DNA from: Pedobacter arcticus A12
GTDB lineage: Bacteria > Bacteroidota > Bacteroidia > Sphingobacteriales > Sphingobacteriaceae
Length of the DNA stretch: 64,000 nt
Reading direction: 5' to 3'
Assembly (NCBI RefSeq): GCF_000302595.1
Contig: NZ_JH947126.1
Location: 463,223-527,222 of the forward strand
Position 1 is the first letter of the stretch; every line of letters begins with the position of its first letter. The notes beneath the pieces were generated by a model. The model did not search any database. It saw nothing but the letters and a program-made list of their open reading frames with translations, and was not told the origin of the DNA. The translations under genes and the position numbers were made by a program. Of the stretch, positions 19,315 to 26,799 are shown piece after piece.

Positions 19315-19576
19315 GTGAGTTATGGGTCTTTTCTTTTGTATAAAACTATCCTAAATGGTAATTTTAGCCTTCCCGCACAGTCTTGCCTGCTCTCATGCCG
19401 AGCAAAGGCATTTACTTTTTTTCCGCAAAAAAGTAAACAAAAAACTCTCGCCTGCGCCGGTTGCTACAATGGAAGTGCTTTAATTTCTTCATCGTTTCCG
19501 CAACCGCCAAGGGCGAAAAGGAGCTCAATTAAGGGTAGTGCTTGGGCTGGATAATGTCGATAGACCCAAAACTCAC
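19315..19576. mobile_element. MITE-like 262-bp element with 15-bp terminal inverted repeats
   Basis: The ends GTGAGTTATGGGTCT (19315-19329) and AGACCCAAAACTCAC (19562-19576) are inverted repeats matching at 14 of 15 positions. Inside is a perfect 11-bp hairpin (19411-19421 with 19427-19437, loop TCCGC) and GC-richer sequence than the surroundings. There is no plausible transposase; a 79-codon open frame within it looks spurious. No clear target duplication is visible. It fills most of the 527-nt gap between the T9SS protein gene and heparinase III. A dispersed repeat or non-autonomous transposon remnant is inferred; copy number elsewhere cannot be seen. Confidence 0.55.
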
Positions 19577-19611
19577 CTTTGGTTAAATGACTTATAGCTA
19601 AACCTTTGACA

Positions 19612-19643
19612 CAAAAAAAGCCTGTGCTAAAAAATAACACAGG
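19612..19643 (-). terminator. intrinsic terminator of the GH88-heparinase III operon
   Basis: The stem CCTGTG/CACAGG (19621-19626 and 19638-19643, 11-nt loop) is followed on the minus strand by C and seven T. It lies 28 nt beyond the heparinase III stop codon. Confidence 0.8.
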
Positions 19644-19670
19644 CGATTCTAAGTTTAAAAAAACGAATAA

Positions 19671-21641
19671 TTAAAAATTCTGTTTTATAGTATGTTGCTT
19701 ACCATCAATGGTAATGATCATATCAATAATACCCTTCTGTGGGTTGTTAGTTTTACCTTCGATTAAATTAATCTCTGGTGCATTTTTACCGTTAAAAGGA
19801 TATAATACCGTAGTAAAGTTTACTGCTTTAGCATCCGTTTTTTGTTTTTCGAAAACAAAAGCTGGGCGTTTAAGCTCTTCTCTATAACCATAAGAAACTT
19901 TACCTTCTTCTTCGGTAAACTTCGCTGTATTTACATCGAAGTTCCTTACTAAAAGGTTGTTACCATCTTTAAAGTTAGTTTGAACACTATTTTTTGCTTT
20001 GTTATAAATTGCATCGCCTTCTACCAATTGAAAGTGAACACCAACGTTTCCGGTAGCATCGCCATTGGCCTGGTCAAAAATTACGAAATATTTATTCTCT
20101 AAAAACAAAACCGTTCTTACGTGATTTAGATTTTTATAACTCGGGTTGCTGTAAACCAAGATATCTGCCTTTGGCGTGGTTTTCCAAATCATCAACTTGG
20201 CATCGCAGGTATCCATATCCTGGTTATCAAGCGTCAAAGTTTTATGAACTTTAGTTTGACGGTACCAGTTTCTCAACTTCATAATCTCGGCATCGCCACC
20301 GTAAACGTAAGCACCAGCATCTGGCATAAAATTACGCCCCTTAACCCAAAGGTCGAAAGTGCCGTTATCTGGCTGGCTATGCCAAAACGCAGGCGGACTA
20401 GCTTTTAAAACCATTACTGTTGCCGTATCTTTCCAGCTGTTTCTGAAAGTGTAGAAACCGCCATCTTTTAATGCTTTAGAAAGAAAATTTGGTGCTTGTC
20501 CTTTTTTCCCGTCGGTTGCATAATATTCAATTAGTTTATTATCTGGAAAAACCTTTGCCCATTCTTTGTAATTTTTAATCATACTACTTTTGGTCTCTAA
20601 CTTCGCATCAGAAAACATAGGAAAAGTATAATCTGGAAAAGAAAAATTTCCAGTTGCTACAATCATTTCTTCTATTGTTTTTTTGTACGATGCTGGAAAT
20701 TCATCAGCCATATTAGCTAGCTGAGCCATTCTGTAAGCTTTCAAAAAGATATTGATTCCAGCTACATGATAGTTTGGCGATAATTCAATCTGAAGCCCAT
20801 CAGGGTAAATCTGCTTTTTGATTTCTTCATTTAAAATTTCGATCCCACTTTTTCTCCATGTTGCTGCACCCTTTAATTCTGGAAAAAATGCACCGGCATA
20901 AATCATTCTTTGTGCCTCAAAAAGCAAATGGTTACCTTTTTCGGAATAGTTGTTCAAAATATAATTAGCATGTTTTTGATAGTTGTTTAAAAAGGCCATC
21001 AAAAAATCGGCAGTAAAATGCGGAGAGCTAATGAACATATTAAACATACCTGTTTGATCCTGTATGCGGGTTGCAACTTCTAAGGGGCGCCAAGCAAACC
21101 TGTCGTTTTCTTTAGATAAACCCAGCGGATTTTTTTTGATCCAATCTAAGTATTCGAAAACCCATTCTGCTGCATATTTCTCATCACCTGATGACCAATA
21201 AGCCAAACCCAGAGGTTCCCACCAATAAGTACGGTGTAACTGCCAGCGGATTTCGTTATCTTTAATTGGCCAGTATTGCCAGTTGATATCTTTGCCATAA
21301 TCAATAAAGCCATAACCTTTATGTACAAAAAACTTGTGATCTAAAGCTTTATCTGCTTTTTCTTGTACACCAGCAGGTAGTTTTTTGCCAGCGTAACTAG
21401 CTCTGTCTTCCTTATTATAGTCTGGGTGTTTAATGTCGCTACGTTGCTGGTAATACTTCAACAAAGCTTTTGCAGCCGCATCGTACTTTTTGCTGACTAC
21501 CAAACTTTTAACTTTCCCTAAACCTGGTGATTCCAAATTAATGGCATCAAAGCTTTCTTTGGTAAGGTCGCTTTTTGCAACTGCGCTGGATAAAAATGGC
21601 AGCAACAGGAAAAGTAAACTAGAAATTATTTTGAGTTTCAT
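19671..21641 (-). CDS. hepC: heparinase III (heparan-sulfate lyase, PL12)
   Basis: Lyase preferring low-sulfated heparan sulfate, cleaving GlcNAc-GlcA linkages. The 656 residues compare with 659 in the P. heparinus enzyme, with collinear similarity. After the signal peptide (MKLKIISSLLFLLLPFLSSAVA) comes an (alpha/alpha) toroid (KDINWQYWPIKDNE, EKGNHLLFEAQRM, ELSPNYHVAGI), then a C-terminal beta-sandwich (FWHSQPDNGTFDLWVKGRNF). Residues aligning with catalytic Asn240, Tyr294 and His424 of the P. heparinus enzyme are present as Asn237, Tyr291 and His421. The gene follows GH88 by only 9 nt, so lyase and unsaturated-uronidase are co-expressed, and it ends in a terminator at 19612-19643. Probably periplasmic. 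Confidence 0.95.
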   Translation of the reverse strand: MKLKIISSLLFLLLPFLSSAVAKSDLTKESFDAINLESPGLGKVKSLVVSKKYDAAAKALLKYYQQRSDIKHPDYNKEDRASYAGKKLPAGVQEKADKALDHKFFVHKGYGFIDYGKDINWQYWPIKDNEIRWQLHRTYWWEPLGLAYWSSGDEKYAAEWVFEYLDWIKKNPLGLSKENDRFAWRPLEVATRIQDQTGMFNMFISSPHFTADFLMAFLNNYQKHANYILNNYSEKGNHLLFEAQRMIYAGAFFPELKGAATWRKSGIEILNEEIKKQIYPDGLQIELSPNYHVAGINIFLKAYRMAQLANMADEFPASYKKTIEEMIVATGNFSFPDYTFPMFSDAKLETKSSMIKNYKEWAKVFPDNKLIEYYATDGKKGQAPNFLSKALKDGGFYTFRNSWKDTATVMVLKASPPAFWHSQPDNGTFDLWVKGRNFMPDAGAYVYGGDAEIMKLRNWYRQTKVHKTLTLDNQDMDTCDAKLMIWKTTPKADILVYSNPSYKNLNHVRTVLFLENKYFVIFDQANGDATGNVGVHFQLVEGDAIYNKAKNSVQTNFKDGNNLLVRNFDVNTAKFTEEEGKVSYGYREELKRPAFVFEKQKTDAKAVNFTTVLYPFNGKNAPEINLIEGKTNNPQKGIIDMIITIDGKQHTIKQNF

Positions 21642-21650
21642 GGATTTATT

Positions 21651-22853
21651 TTAGTTGATGGTTTTTAAATCAATATTCTTTAACGATGCATATCTTAGTA
21701 ACGCTTCCAAATAGTAATAATCTGCATAGTTTATAGGAGTATTAACTTCAGAGTTATACAACAAAGCTCCTACGCTATGTTTCAAAATGAAAGAATGATT
21801 CGTATTTGGTGCTGCTAAATACTCTGGAGACGATAAGGATTTCAACATAAACTCTGCATAATCAAAATACTTCTGACCGTCTTTTACTTCCTTGCTTAAG
21901 TCTAACAATGCAGAAGCGATTACTGCCCCGGCAGAAGCATCTTTAAAAGCTCTTTCTCCGTTATTGTGTACATCGTAATCCCAATACGGTATTTTATCAA
22001 CATCTGTGTTTGGATGGTTCATAATAAAAGACGCAATTTGTACGGCAAAATCTAAAAATATTTTATTCTTAGTCTCTTTGTATGACATTACATAGCCATA
22101 TAAACCCCATGCTTGTCCTCTAGACCATGCTGATTCATCGGTTAAACCTTGATAAGTTCCTTTGGAAATTGCTCTTCCAGAAAGCGTATCGTAATCTATC
22201 ACGTGATATGAGCTGATATCTTCTCTGAAATGATTCTTCATCGTGGTAATGGCATGCTGTTCGGCCACTTTTGCAAACTCTGGCTTCTTAAATTTATCAG
22301 CCGACCAAAATAAAAACTCCAAGTTCATCATATTGTCAATAATCACTGGATATTGCCATTTTCCAAAATCCCAAGATCTTATTGCACCAACTGTTGGATT
22401 AAATCTGTTAGCCAAGTTTTGCGCACCGTTCTTTAAAGGTGGTAGATAAATTTTATCATTCGTTAATCTGTAGCCGTTGCCATAAGAACAATAAAGCATA
22501 AAACCAACATCATGATTATCTTTAACATATTGTACAGAATCTAAAGCTAAAGTGAATTTTCTGGCATCGGCTTTAAGTTTGTTATCTCCGGACATTTCAT
22601 ACCCGTACCATAAGCTTCCCGGAAAAAAACCGGTTGTCCAATCATTGTTATGTGTTAATCTTACCTTTCCTGTCGGGTAAACAGATCTTGGGTTTAACCC
22701 AGGCGTATAAGTATCTCCAGCTTTCTTCAACTGTTGGACAATAGTCGTTTTAGCATTTTTTAACCAATTTAAGTTTTCCTGAGCTTGTAGATTACTACTG
22801 CTACCAATTGTGATAAGCGCACAACCGATAAGTAGACTTGCGATTCTCTTCAT
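21651..22853 (-). CDS. GH88 unsaturated glucuronyl hydrolase
   Basis: Removes the 4,5-unsaturated uronic acid that lyases leave at the non-reducing end of disaccharides. The product is 400 residues from the ATG at 22853; an in-frame ATG 39 nt upstream is rejected because the signal peptide MKRIASLLIGCALITIGSSSNLQAQ begins here. The (alpha/alpha)6 barrel motifs are present: NDWTTGFFPGSLWYG, HDVGFM with the candidate nucleophile Asp115, IIDNMMNLEF with the second catalytic Asp173, and SAWSRGQAWGLYG. It is the first gene of a two-gene operon with heparinase III (9-nt gap). A promoter-like TACCTTCA lies 28 nt upstream. Linkage specificity (heparan 1-4 versus chondroitin 1-3) cannot be read; context favours heparin disaccharides. 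Confidence 0.93.
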   Translation of the reverse strand: MKRIASLLIGCALITIGSSSNLQAQENLNWLKNAKTTIVQQLKKAGDTYTPGLNPRSVYPTGKVRLTHNNDWTTGFFPGSLWYGYEMSGDNKLKADARKFTLALDSVQYVKDNHDVGFMLYCSYGNGYRLTNDKIYLPPLKNGAQNLANRFNPTVGAIRSWDFGKWQYPVIIDNMMNLEFLFWSADKFKKPEFAKVAEQHAITTMKNHFREDISSYHVIDYDTLSGRAISKGTYQGLTDESAWSRGQAWGLYGYVMSYKETKNKIFLDFAVQIASFIMNHPNTDVDKIPYWDYDVHNNGERAFKDASAGAVIASALLDLSKEVKDGQKYFDYAEFMLKSLSSPEYLAAPNTNHSFILKHSVGALLYNSEVNTPINYADYYYLEALLRYASLKNIDLKTIN

Positions 22854-23281
22854 GTTAATATATCGTTTATAATTTAATGATGAAGGTAGCACAGGAAGGA
22901 TAATTTGAATTTAAGTATTATCTAAATTAGTTTAGGTTTTGTTGAATGTGGGCTTTGTGGATAGAATAAACTGAATAAAACCAAGATTTCGAGCTTTTCG
23001 TCTTGTGTGAGTCTGCTTACGGCTAGAAGATTACTGAAAAGAAATCTGTATTTTATTTACTTCATTTAGATTACTTTCTGAACACTACAAAAAGCAACTT
23101 CAAATAGCTCATATAAATTTAACGTACAGAACAAACAGTAAAAACTGAGTAAATAATTTGTTTTAAAACCGACAATTGATTAAATATGTCCTAAAGATCA
23201 AACATCACATTTGTTATCAATGACTTATCAATCTATATTTCTTAATTTTTTTAAACTAAAATAAACTTATAGGTTGATAAT
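22854..23281. other. divergent intergenic region between GH88 and toxin-like gene
   Basis: 428 nt separate the leftward GH88 operon from the rightward toxin-like gene. On the minus strand TACCTTCA (22881-22888) precedes GH88 by 28 nt and resembles a Bacteroidetes -7 box. No hairpin, ORF or RNA gene was recognised in the rest. Confidence 0.4.
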
Positions 23282-23797
23282 ATGAAAATCGTTTCTATAT
23301 TTGAAGACTATTTATTTTCATTCTGTTACGGAAATGGCACTATAAATGAGTATGACAGATTAATGGAACTTTGGACAGATGTAGATTATTTGAAAAATTT
23401 TGCCATCAAAAACCATATTCATTCTATAAAAGAATTTGTTCTAGAACGCTTAGAAGAAGCAGATGAATTACAGGATATTTTATATCAAATTGAACAAAAA
23501 ACACAACGTCTTGAAAGCTATTTCATGCCACTTCACAATCATGAGATTGGTTTTAAAATCCTATCTCTTCAAAAGGGTAAAATTCCAAAAAACAAACTAC
23601 GTATTTATGCTGTTAAAATAGATGAACATTGTTTTGTAATTACAGGAGGTGCCATTAAAATGAGTCAAAAAATGGATGACCATGAAGAAACCAAAAATGA
23701 ACTAATTAAACTAAATTTTGCTCAACAATATTTGAAAGCAAATGATGTATATGACTCAGGATCATTCTTTGAATTATTAACTGAAGAAAATGACTAA
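23282..23797 (+). CDS. HigB-like toxin (RelE/Gp49 superfamily), putative
   Basis: A 171-residue small cytoplasmic protein. Residues ~95-155 match the HigB/Gp49 phage-derived toxin pattern: basic KGKIPKNKLRIYAVKID, then CFVITGGAIKMSQKM and a helix KNELIKLNFAQQYLK. Members are ribosome-dependent mRNA interferases. A helical N-terminal extension (~residues 1-90) makes it longer than the usual ~110 residues, as in a Bacteroidetes group that I recall only as hypothetical proteins preceding XRE regulators. It overlaps the antitoxin-like gene by 8 nt. Function is inferred from partial sequence resemblance and gene order. Confidence 0.6.
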   Translation: MKIVSIFEDYLFSFCYGNGTINEYDRLMELWTDVDYLKNFAIKNHIHSIKEFVLERLEEADELQDILYQIEQKTQRLESYFMPLHNHEIGFKILSLQKGKIPKNKLRIYAVKIDEHCFVITGGAIKMSQKMDDHEETKNELIKLNFAQQYLKANDVYDSGSFFELLTEEND

Positions 23798-24248
23798 TAA
23801 AGAAAAATTCATACAACTAGTATCCCCCGTAAAAACGGATACGCTAGAACAAAACAAAAACAGAATCAAAAACAGAAGCATGCTTAAGGAAGCTCAAGGC
23901 ATTGCTTTAAAGGTGATTTTGAAACTAGACGTATTGGGTTGGAGCCAAAAAGACTTAGCCTTAAAAATGAATGTTAGTCCACAATACATCAATAAGGTTG
24001 TAAAAGGGAAAGAGAATATCACCATTGAAACACAAATTAAACTACAAGTTTTATTAGACATTCCTATTCTTGCGAGTTATTATGAAAAAAAATCATCTAA
24101 ACATACTGAAGAGATTTTAAGTTTTCAAAAAGATGAATCCTATAAACCAGCTGTTTCTGCAATTCATCAAAGTTATACCGAGCAAGGGAAGATAATAACC
24201 TTACCAAAAAGGATAAATAAAGGCGACGATTGGTTAGAAGAGATGTAA
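23790..24248 (+). CDS. XRE-family HTH antitoxin-like regulator with C-terminal extension
   Basis: A 152-residue protein. Residues ~45-90 form a Cro/C1-type helix-turn-helix (LGWSQKDLALKMNVSPQYIN, then KGKENITIETQIKLQVLL), which in HigA-type antitoxins binds the operon promoter and neutralises the toxin. A ~55-residue tail after the HTH domain ends in DDWLEEM, a short hydrophobic/aromatic patch. Such tails in toxin-antitoxin-chaperone systems act as chaperone-addiction segments. The start overlaps the toxin-like gene by 8 nt and its TAA overlaps the next ATG (TAATG), giving a tightly coupled three-gene unit. Confidence 0.75.
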   Translation: MTNKEKFIQLVSPVKTDTLEQNKNRIKNRSMLKEAQGIALKVILKLDVLGWSQKDLALKMNVSPQYINKVVKGKENITIETQIKLQVLLDIPILASYYEKKSSKHTEEILSFQKDESYKPAVSAIHQSYTEQGKIITLPKRINKGDDWLEEM

Positions 24249-24682
24249 TGAAAAAGGAAGTAAAAAAAATTGATTTTAAACTCCAACAGATTAAAACTGA
24301 ACAGTTTGCTATTTTGGAGGACAACTATAATCCAAAAAACGAAACATCTTTAGCTACATCTGTATCTTTTAGGTTAGATCAAGAAACTATGCAAGTTGGC
24401 GTATTTGCAGATTTCACATTTTCACAAGCAAAAAAGATATTTATAAAAATAGAAGTGAGTTGCCATTTCGAAATCCCTAATCATTCCTGGGAACAATTCA
24501 AACATGCACAAAAGCAAGGTTTACAAATCCCAAAAGATTTTTTATCACACCTTTTAATCATCACTGTTGGCACAACAAGAGGGGTTTTGTTTGCAAAAAC
24601 AGAAAACACTCGGTTCAATAAGTTTATCATCCCTTCTTTAAAGATTGATGAAATTATAACAGAAGATGCATTCTTCGATTAA
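24248..24682 (+). CDS. SecB-like chaperone candidate of a toxin-antitoxin-chaperone module
   Basis: 144 residues from the ATG that overlaps the antitoxin stop (TAATG); an in-frame start 18 nt upstream is less likely. The sequence has SecB-like beta-strand order: SVSFRLDQETMQVGVFADFTF, KIFIKIEVSCHFEI, a helical insert, DFLSHLLIITVGTTRGVLFAK (compare the SecB VTRGGFP region), and IIPSLKIDEI near the end. SecB is ~155 residues and tetrameric. Known HigBA-SecB modules place a SecB-like chaperone third, exactly as here. The assignment is by eye; a DUF with an unrelated fold cannot be excluded. No signal peptide. Confidence 0.5.
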   Translation: MKKEVKKIDFKLQQIKTEQFAILEDNYNPKNETSLATSVSFRLDQETMQVGVFADFTFSQAKKIFIKIEVSCHFEIPNHSWEQFKHAQKQGLQIPKDFLSHLLIITVGTTRGVLFAKTENTRFNKFIIPSLKIDEIITEDAFFD

Positions 24683-24955
24683 AGGCGAACCGGCTAGAAG
24701 AGCTATTATTCACTAGGCGTCGTCTATTGAACAAAAAATCAAATGTTACCGGCAAACTCATAAATAGATTAACGATTTATCGTATTCGCTATCGTCCAAA
24801 CCTCTAAAACTACCGCCACAATAGCTTATCGATGAATAAATTGAAAATTTGCTAGTCAGAAAGGAATAGAAATTACACCAGTTATCATTCGATTTTAAAA
24901 ACCGAAGAACCCTCCTTATACAATTTATATAGCTTGTCAAAATTCCTAAAAATAA

Positions 24956-24983
24956 AATCCCCAATTCTTTCGAATTGGGGATT
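24956..24983 (-). terminator. terminator of the leftward PL12-SusCD operon
   Basis: A perfect 12-bp stem (24956-24967 with 24972-24983) encloses a 4-nt loop. On the minus strand a T-rich tract (TTTTTAGG after the stem) follows, 110 nt past the susD stop. On the plus strand A-rich sequence follows, so termination is mainly leftward. Confidence 0.7.
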
Positions 24984-25010
24984 AAAATAAATTGTGTTAA
25001 GCTTGATTAC

Positions 25011-25037
25011 GCAGGGTCCTCCCGCGAGAGACCCTGC
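25011..25037. repeat. GC-rich hairpin near the susD stop
   Basis: GCAGGGTC (25011-25018) pairs with GACCCTGC (25030-25037), extended by CTC/GAG with a single bulge, loop CCGC. It is unusually GC-rich for this DNA and has no T-run on either side, so it is more likely a processing or mRNA-stability hairpin, or a dispersed palindrome, than a terminator. Confidence 0.5.
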
Positions 25038-25093
25038 TTGGACAAAAATGATTGCTATAATCCAATCATGCTGATAATCTTATTTGGTGTTAC

Positions 25094-26782
25094 CTACCAA
25101 CCGAAGTTCTGATCAAACTTTGGCATTAAGTCCATATCTCTTTGTGGGATAGGAAATAAATCGTGTTTGGTTTTAGTAGTATAACCTGGAGTGGCTACTG
25201 CATAGTTTGGCGCACCAGCAGAAAGCCACCATATACCAAGTTGCTGACTAGTACTTTTTACAGTTTCGAAATAAATACCCCAACGTATTAAATCCATTCT
25301 TCTGCTTCCTTCAAAGGCTAATTCATAAGCTCTTTCTTTACGAACTGCAGTTTGGAAGGCTAGGTAATCTAAGCCAGCGGTTAAATCTGCAACAGAACTA
25401 CCGCTACCTGTTGGCAAACCGTAACCACGTCTGCGTACCATATTAACAGCTGCATAAGCATCATCATTCGGTGCTTTTTTCCACTCGTTCATTGCTTCTG
25501 CGTATATCAGTAATACGTCGGCATAACGCAACACATACCAATTTACATTAGATTTATCATTATTGATTAACTTGTTGCTTTGCGGAACGTATTTTTCTGT
25601 GTCCCACTTAGCTGGGGTATAATTCTGCTTTTCCTTTTGCTTTTTTGTTGGATCAGCATCGTTAGCTTGGCCAATAAGATCTGTATCAGAAGCACTCTGG
25701 GCATATAAAGTTTTTGATGGATTATATTGATAGTTAGCTATAGAAATATCTCTCCTTAAATCTAGCGGAGAGTTACGCCAGTCGAGCACAAAAGTATGAA
25801 CTACCTTTACGTTACCGGCATTACTTCCACGTTCGCCAGCAATGGTTGTAGCTTTTACACCGTTCCATTTACCAATACGCCCTATCGGATCAGATCCTAA
25901 GCTGGCGGTTGGAGAAAAGAAAGAAACTTCAATTAAACTCTCTGTTGGGTTCCAAACACCTGCGCCAGAATTCTTCCACAACTGCTCATAATTAGGTAGC
26001 AAGCCATGTTTATTTGATTGAATTAATATTTGAGCAGTTTTAGCGGCCATTTCCCATTTAGACACATCTTTAACCGGATTACCAGCCCATGTTGCGTAAA
26101 CCTTAGCTAACAAACCTAATGCAGAACCTTTAGAAAAACGGAAACTATTATTTCCTCTAAAAGTATCATCTGTGGCGTAAGGAAGGTTTTCAATAGCAAA
26201 CTGTAAATCTTGCTCTATAAACTCATAAACTTTTGCCGGATCTTCTTGCACAAAAGTTGATGGTGCCTGGTTAGACATTGCCGTATTAGTAATTAAAGCA
26301 ATGTGACCGTATCTACGTACCAATTCAAAATAGTAAAGCCCACGTAAACCTCTGGCTTCGCCCAAATAAATTTGTGCCAGTTGCTTATCTGTTTCTGTAT
26401 AATTTACCATTTTTTGCTCCAGACTTTCGATAAAATCATTGGCATTATAAATAGAATTATACAAAGTTCCCCAAGTGCGCTGTACTTCTGCTTGGTTAGC
26501 AGTAAATGAATTGGTTGGGATGATACGGAAGTTCTCATTTGTACTTCCTTCTACCTGTGCGATATCGGTTCCTAAAGTAAGTAGGATAGATAAGTGATAG
26601 CCATATAAATCATCGCTTACCATGTTTCGGTAAACACCCAACAGTACGTTTTTGGCTTCTGCCGCATTCAACATATACTTACTTTTGTCGATGTCTGTTT
26701 TTGACTCCTCAAGCAAGATATCTTTACACGAGGTACTTATCATAAGCACAAGTGATGTTAGAATAAAAATTACTCTTTTCAT
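25094..26782 (-). CDS. SusD-like glycan-binding lipoprotein
   Basis: Outer-membrane, surface-exposed partner of the SusC transporter. The 562-residue lipoprotein has a signal ending in the lipobox ISTSC (Cys ~19). SusD/RagB features are present: SKYMLNAAEAKNVLLGVYRNM, an early TPR-like helical region (GEARGLRGLYYFELVRRYG), the C-terminal RYADVLLIYAEAMNEW motif, and the closing LFPIPQRDMDLMPKF segment. It starts 17 nt after the susC stop. Together with the upstream glycan-binding lipoprotein and PL12 lyase it forms one operon, arguing for heparin/heparan oligosaccharide capture. Ends at a strong terminator. Confidence 0.95.
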   Translation of the reverse strand: MKRVIFILTSLVLMISTSCKDILLEESKTDIDKSKYMLNAAEAKNVLLGVYRNMVSDDLYGYHLSILLTLGTDIAQVEGSTNENFRIIPTNSFTANQAEVQRTWGTLYNSIYNANDFIESLEQKMVNYTETDKQLAQIYLGEARGLRGLYYFELVRRYGHIALITNTAMSNQAPSTFVQEDPAKVYEFIEQDLQFAIENLPYATDDTFRGNNSFRFSKGSALGLLAKVYATWAGNPVKDVSKWEMAAKTAQILIQSNKHGLLPNYEQLWKNSGAGVWNPTESLIEVSFFSPTASLGSDPIGRIGKWNGVKATTIAGERGSNAGNVKVVHTFVLDWRNSPLDLRRDISIANYQYNPSKTLYAQSASDTDLIGQANDADPTKKQKEKQNYTPAKWDTEKYVPQSNKLINNDKSNVNWYVLRYADVLLIYAEAMNEWKKAPNDDAYAAVNMVRRRGYGLPTGSGSSVADLTAGLDYLAFQTAVRKERAYELAFEGSRRMDLIRWGIYFETVKSTSQQLGIWWLSAGAPNYAVATPGYTTKTKHDLFPIPQRDMDLMPKFDQNFGW

Positions 26783-26799
26783 TTCTTTTTCTTTTTTAA

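Larger units (their letters stand above)
24683..25093. other. convergent intergenic region holding two strong hairpins
   Basis: This 411-nt stretch lies between the SecB-like gene and the leftward susD stop. The first ~270 nt show nothing recognisable. Two perfect or near-perfect hairpins occupy 24956-24983 and 25011-25037 and are listed separately. Confidence 0.5.

Noticed and set aside
19315-19554. 79-codon plus-strand open frame
   Set aside because: Lies wholly inside the inverted-repeat-bounded element, covers the 11-bp hairpin, and has low-complexity content with no domain; treated as non-coding.
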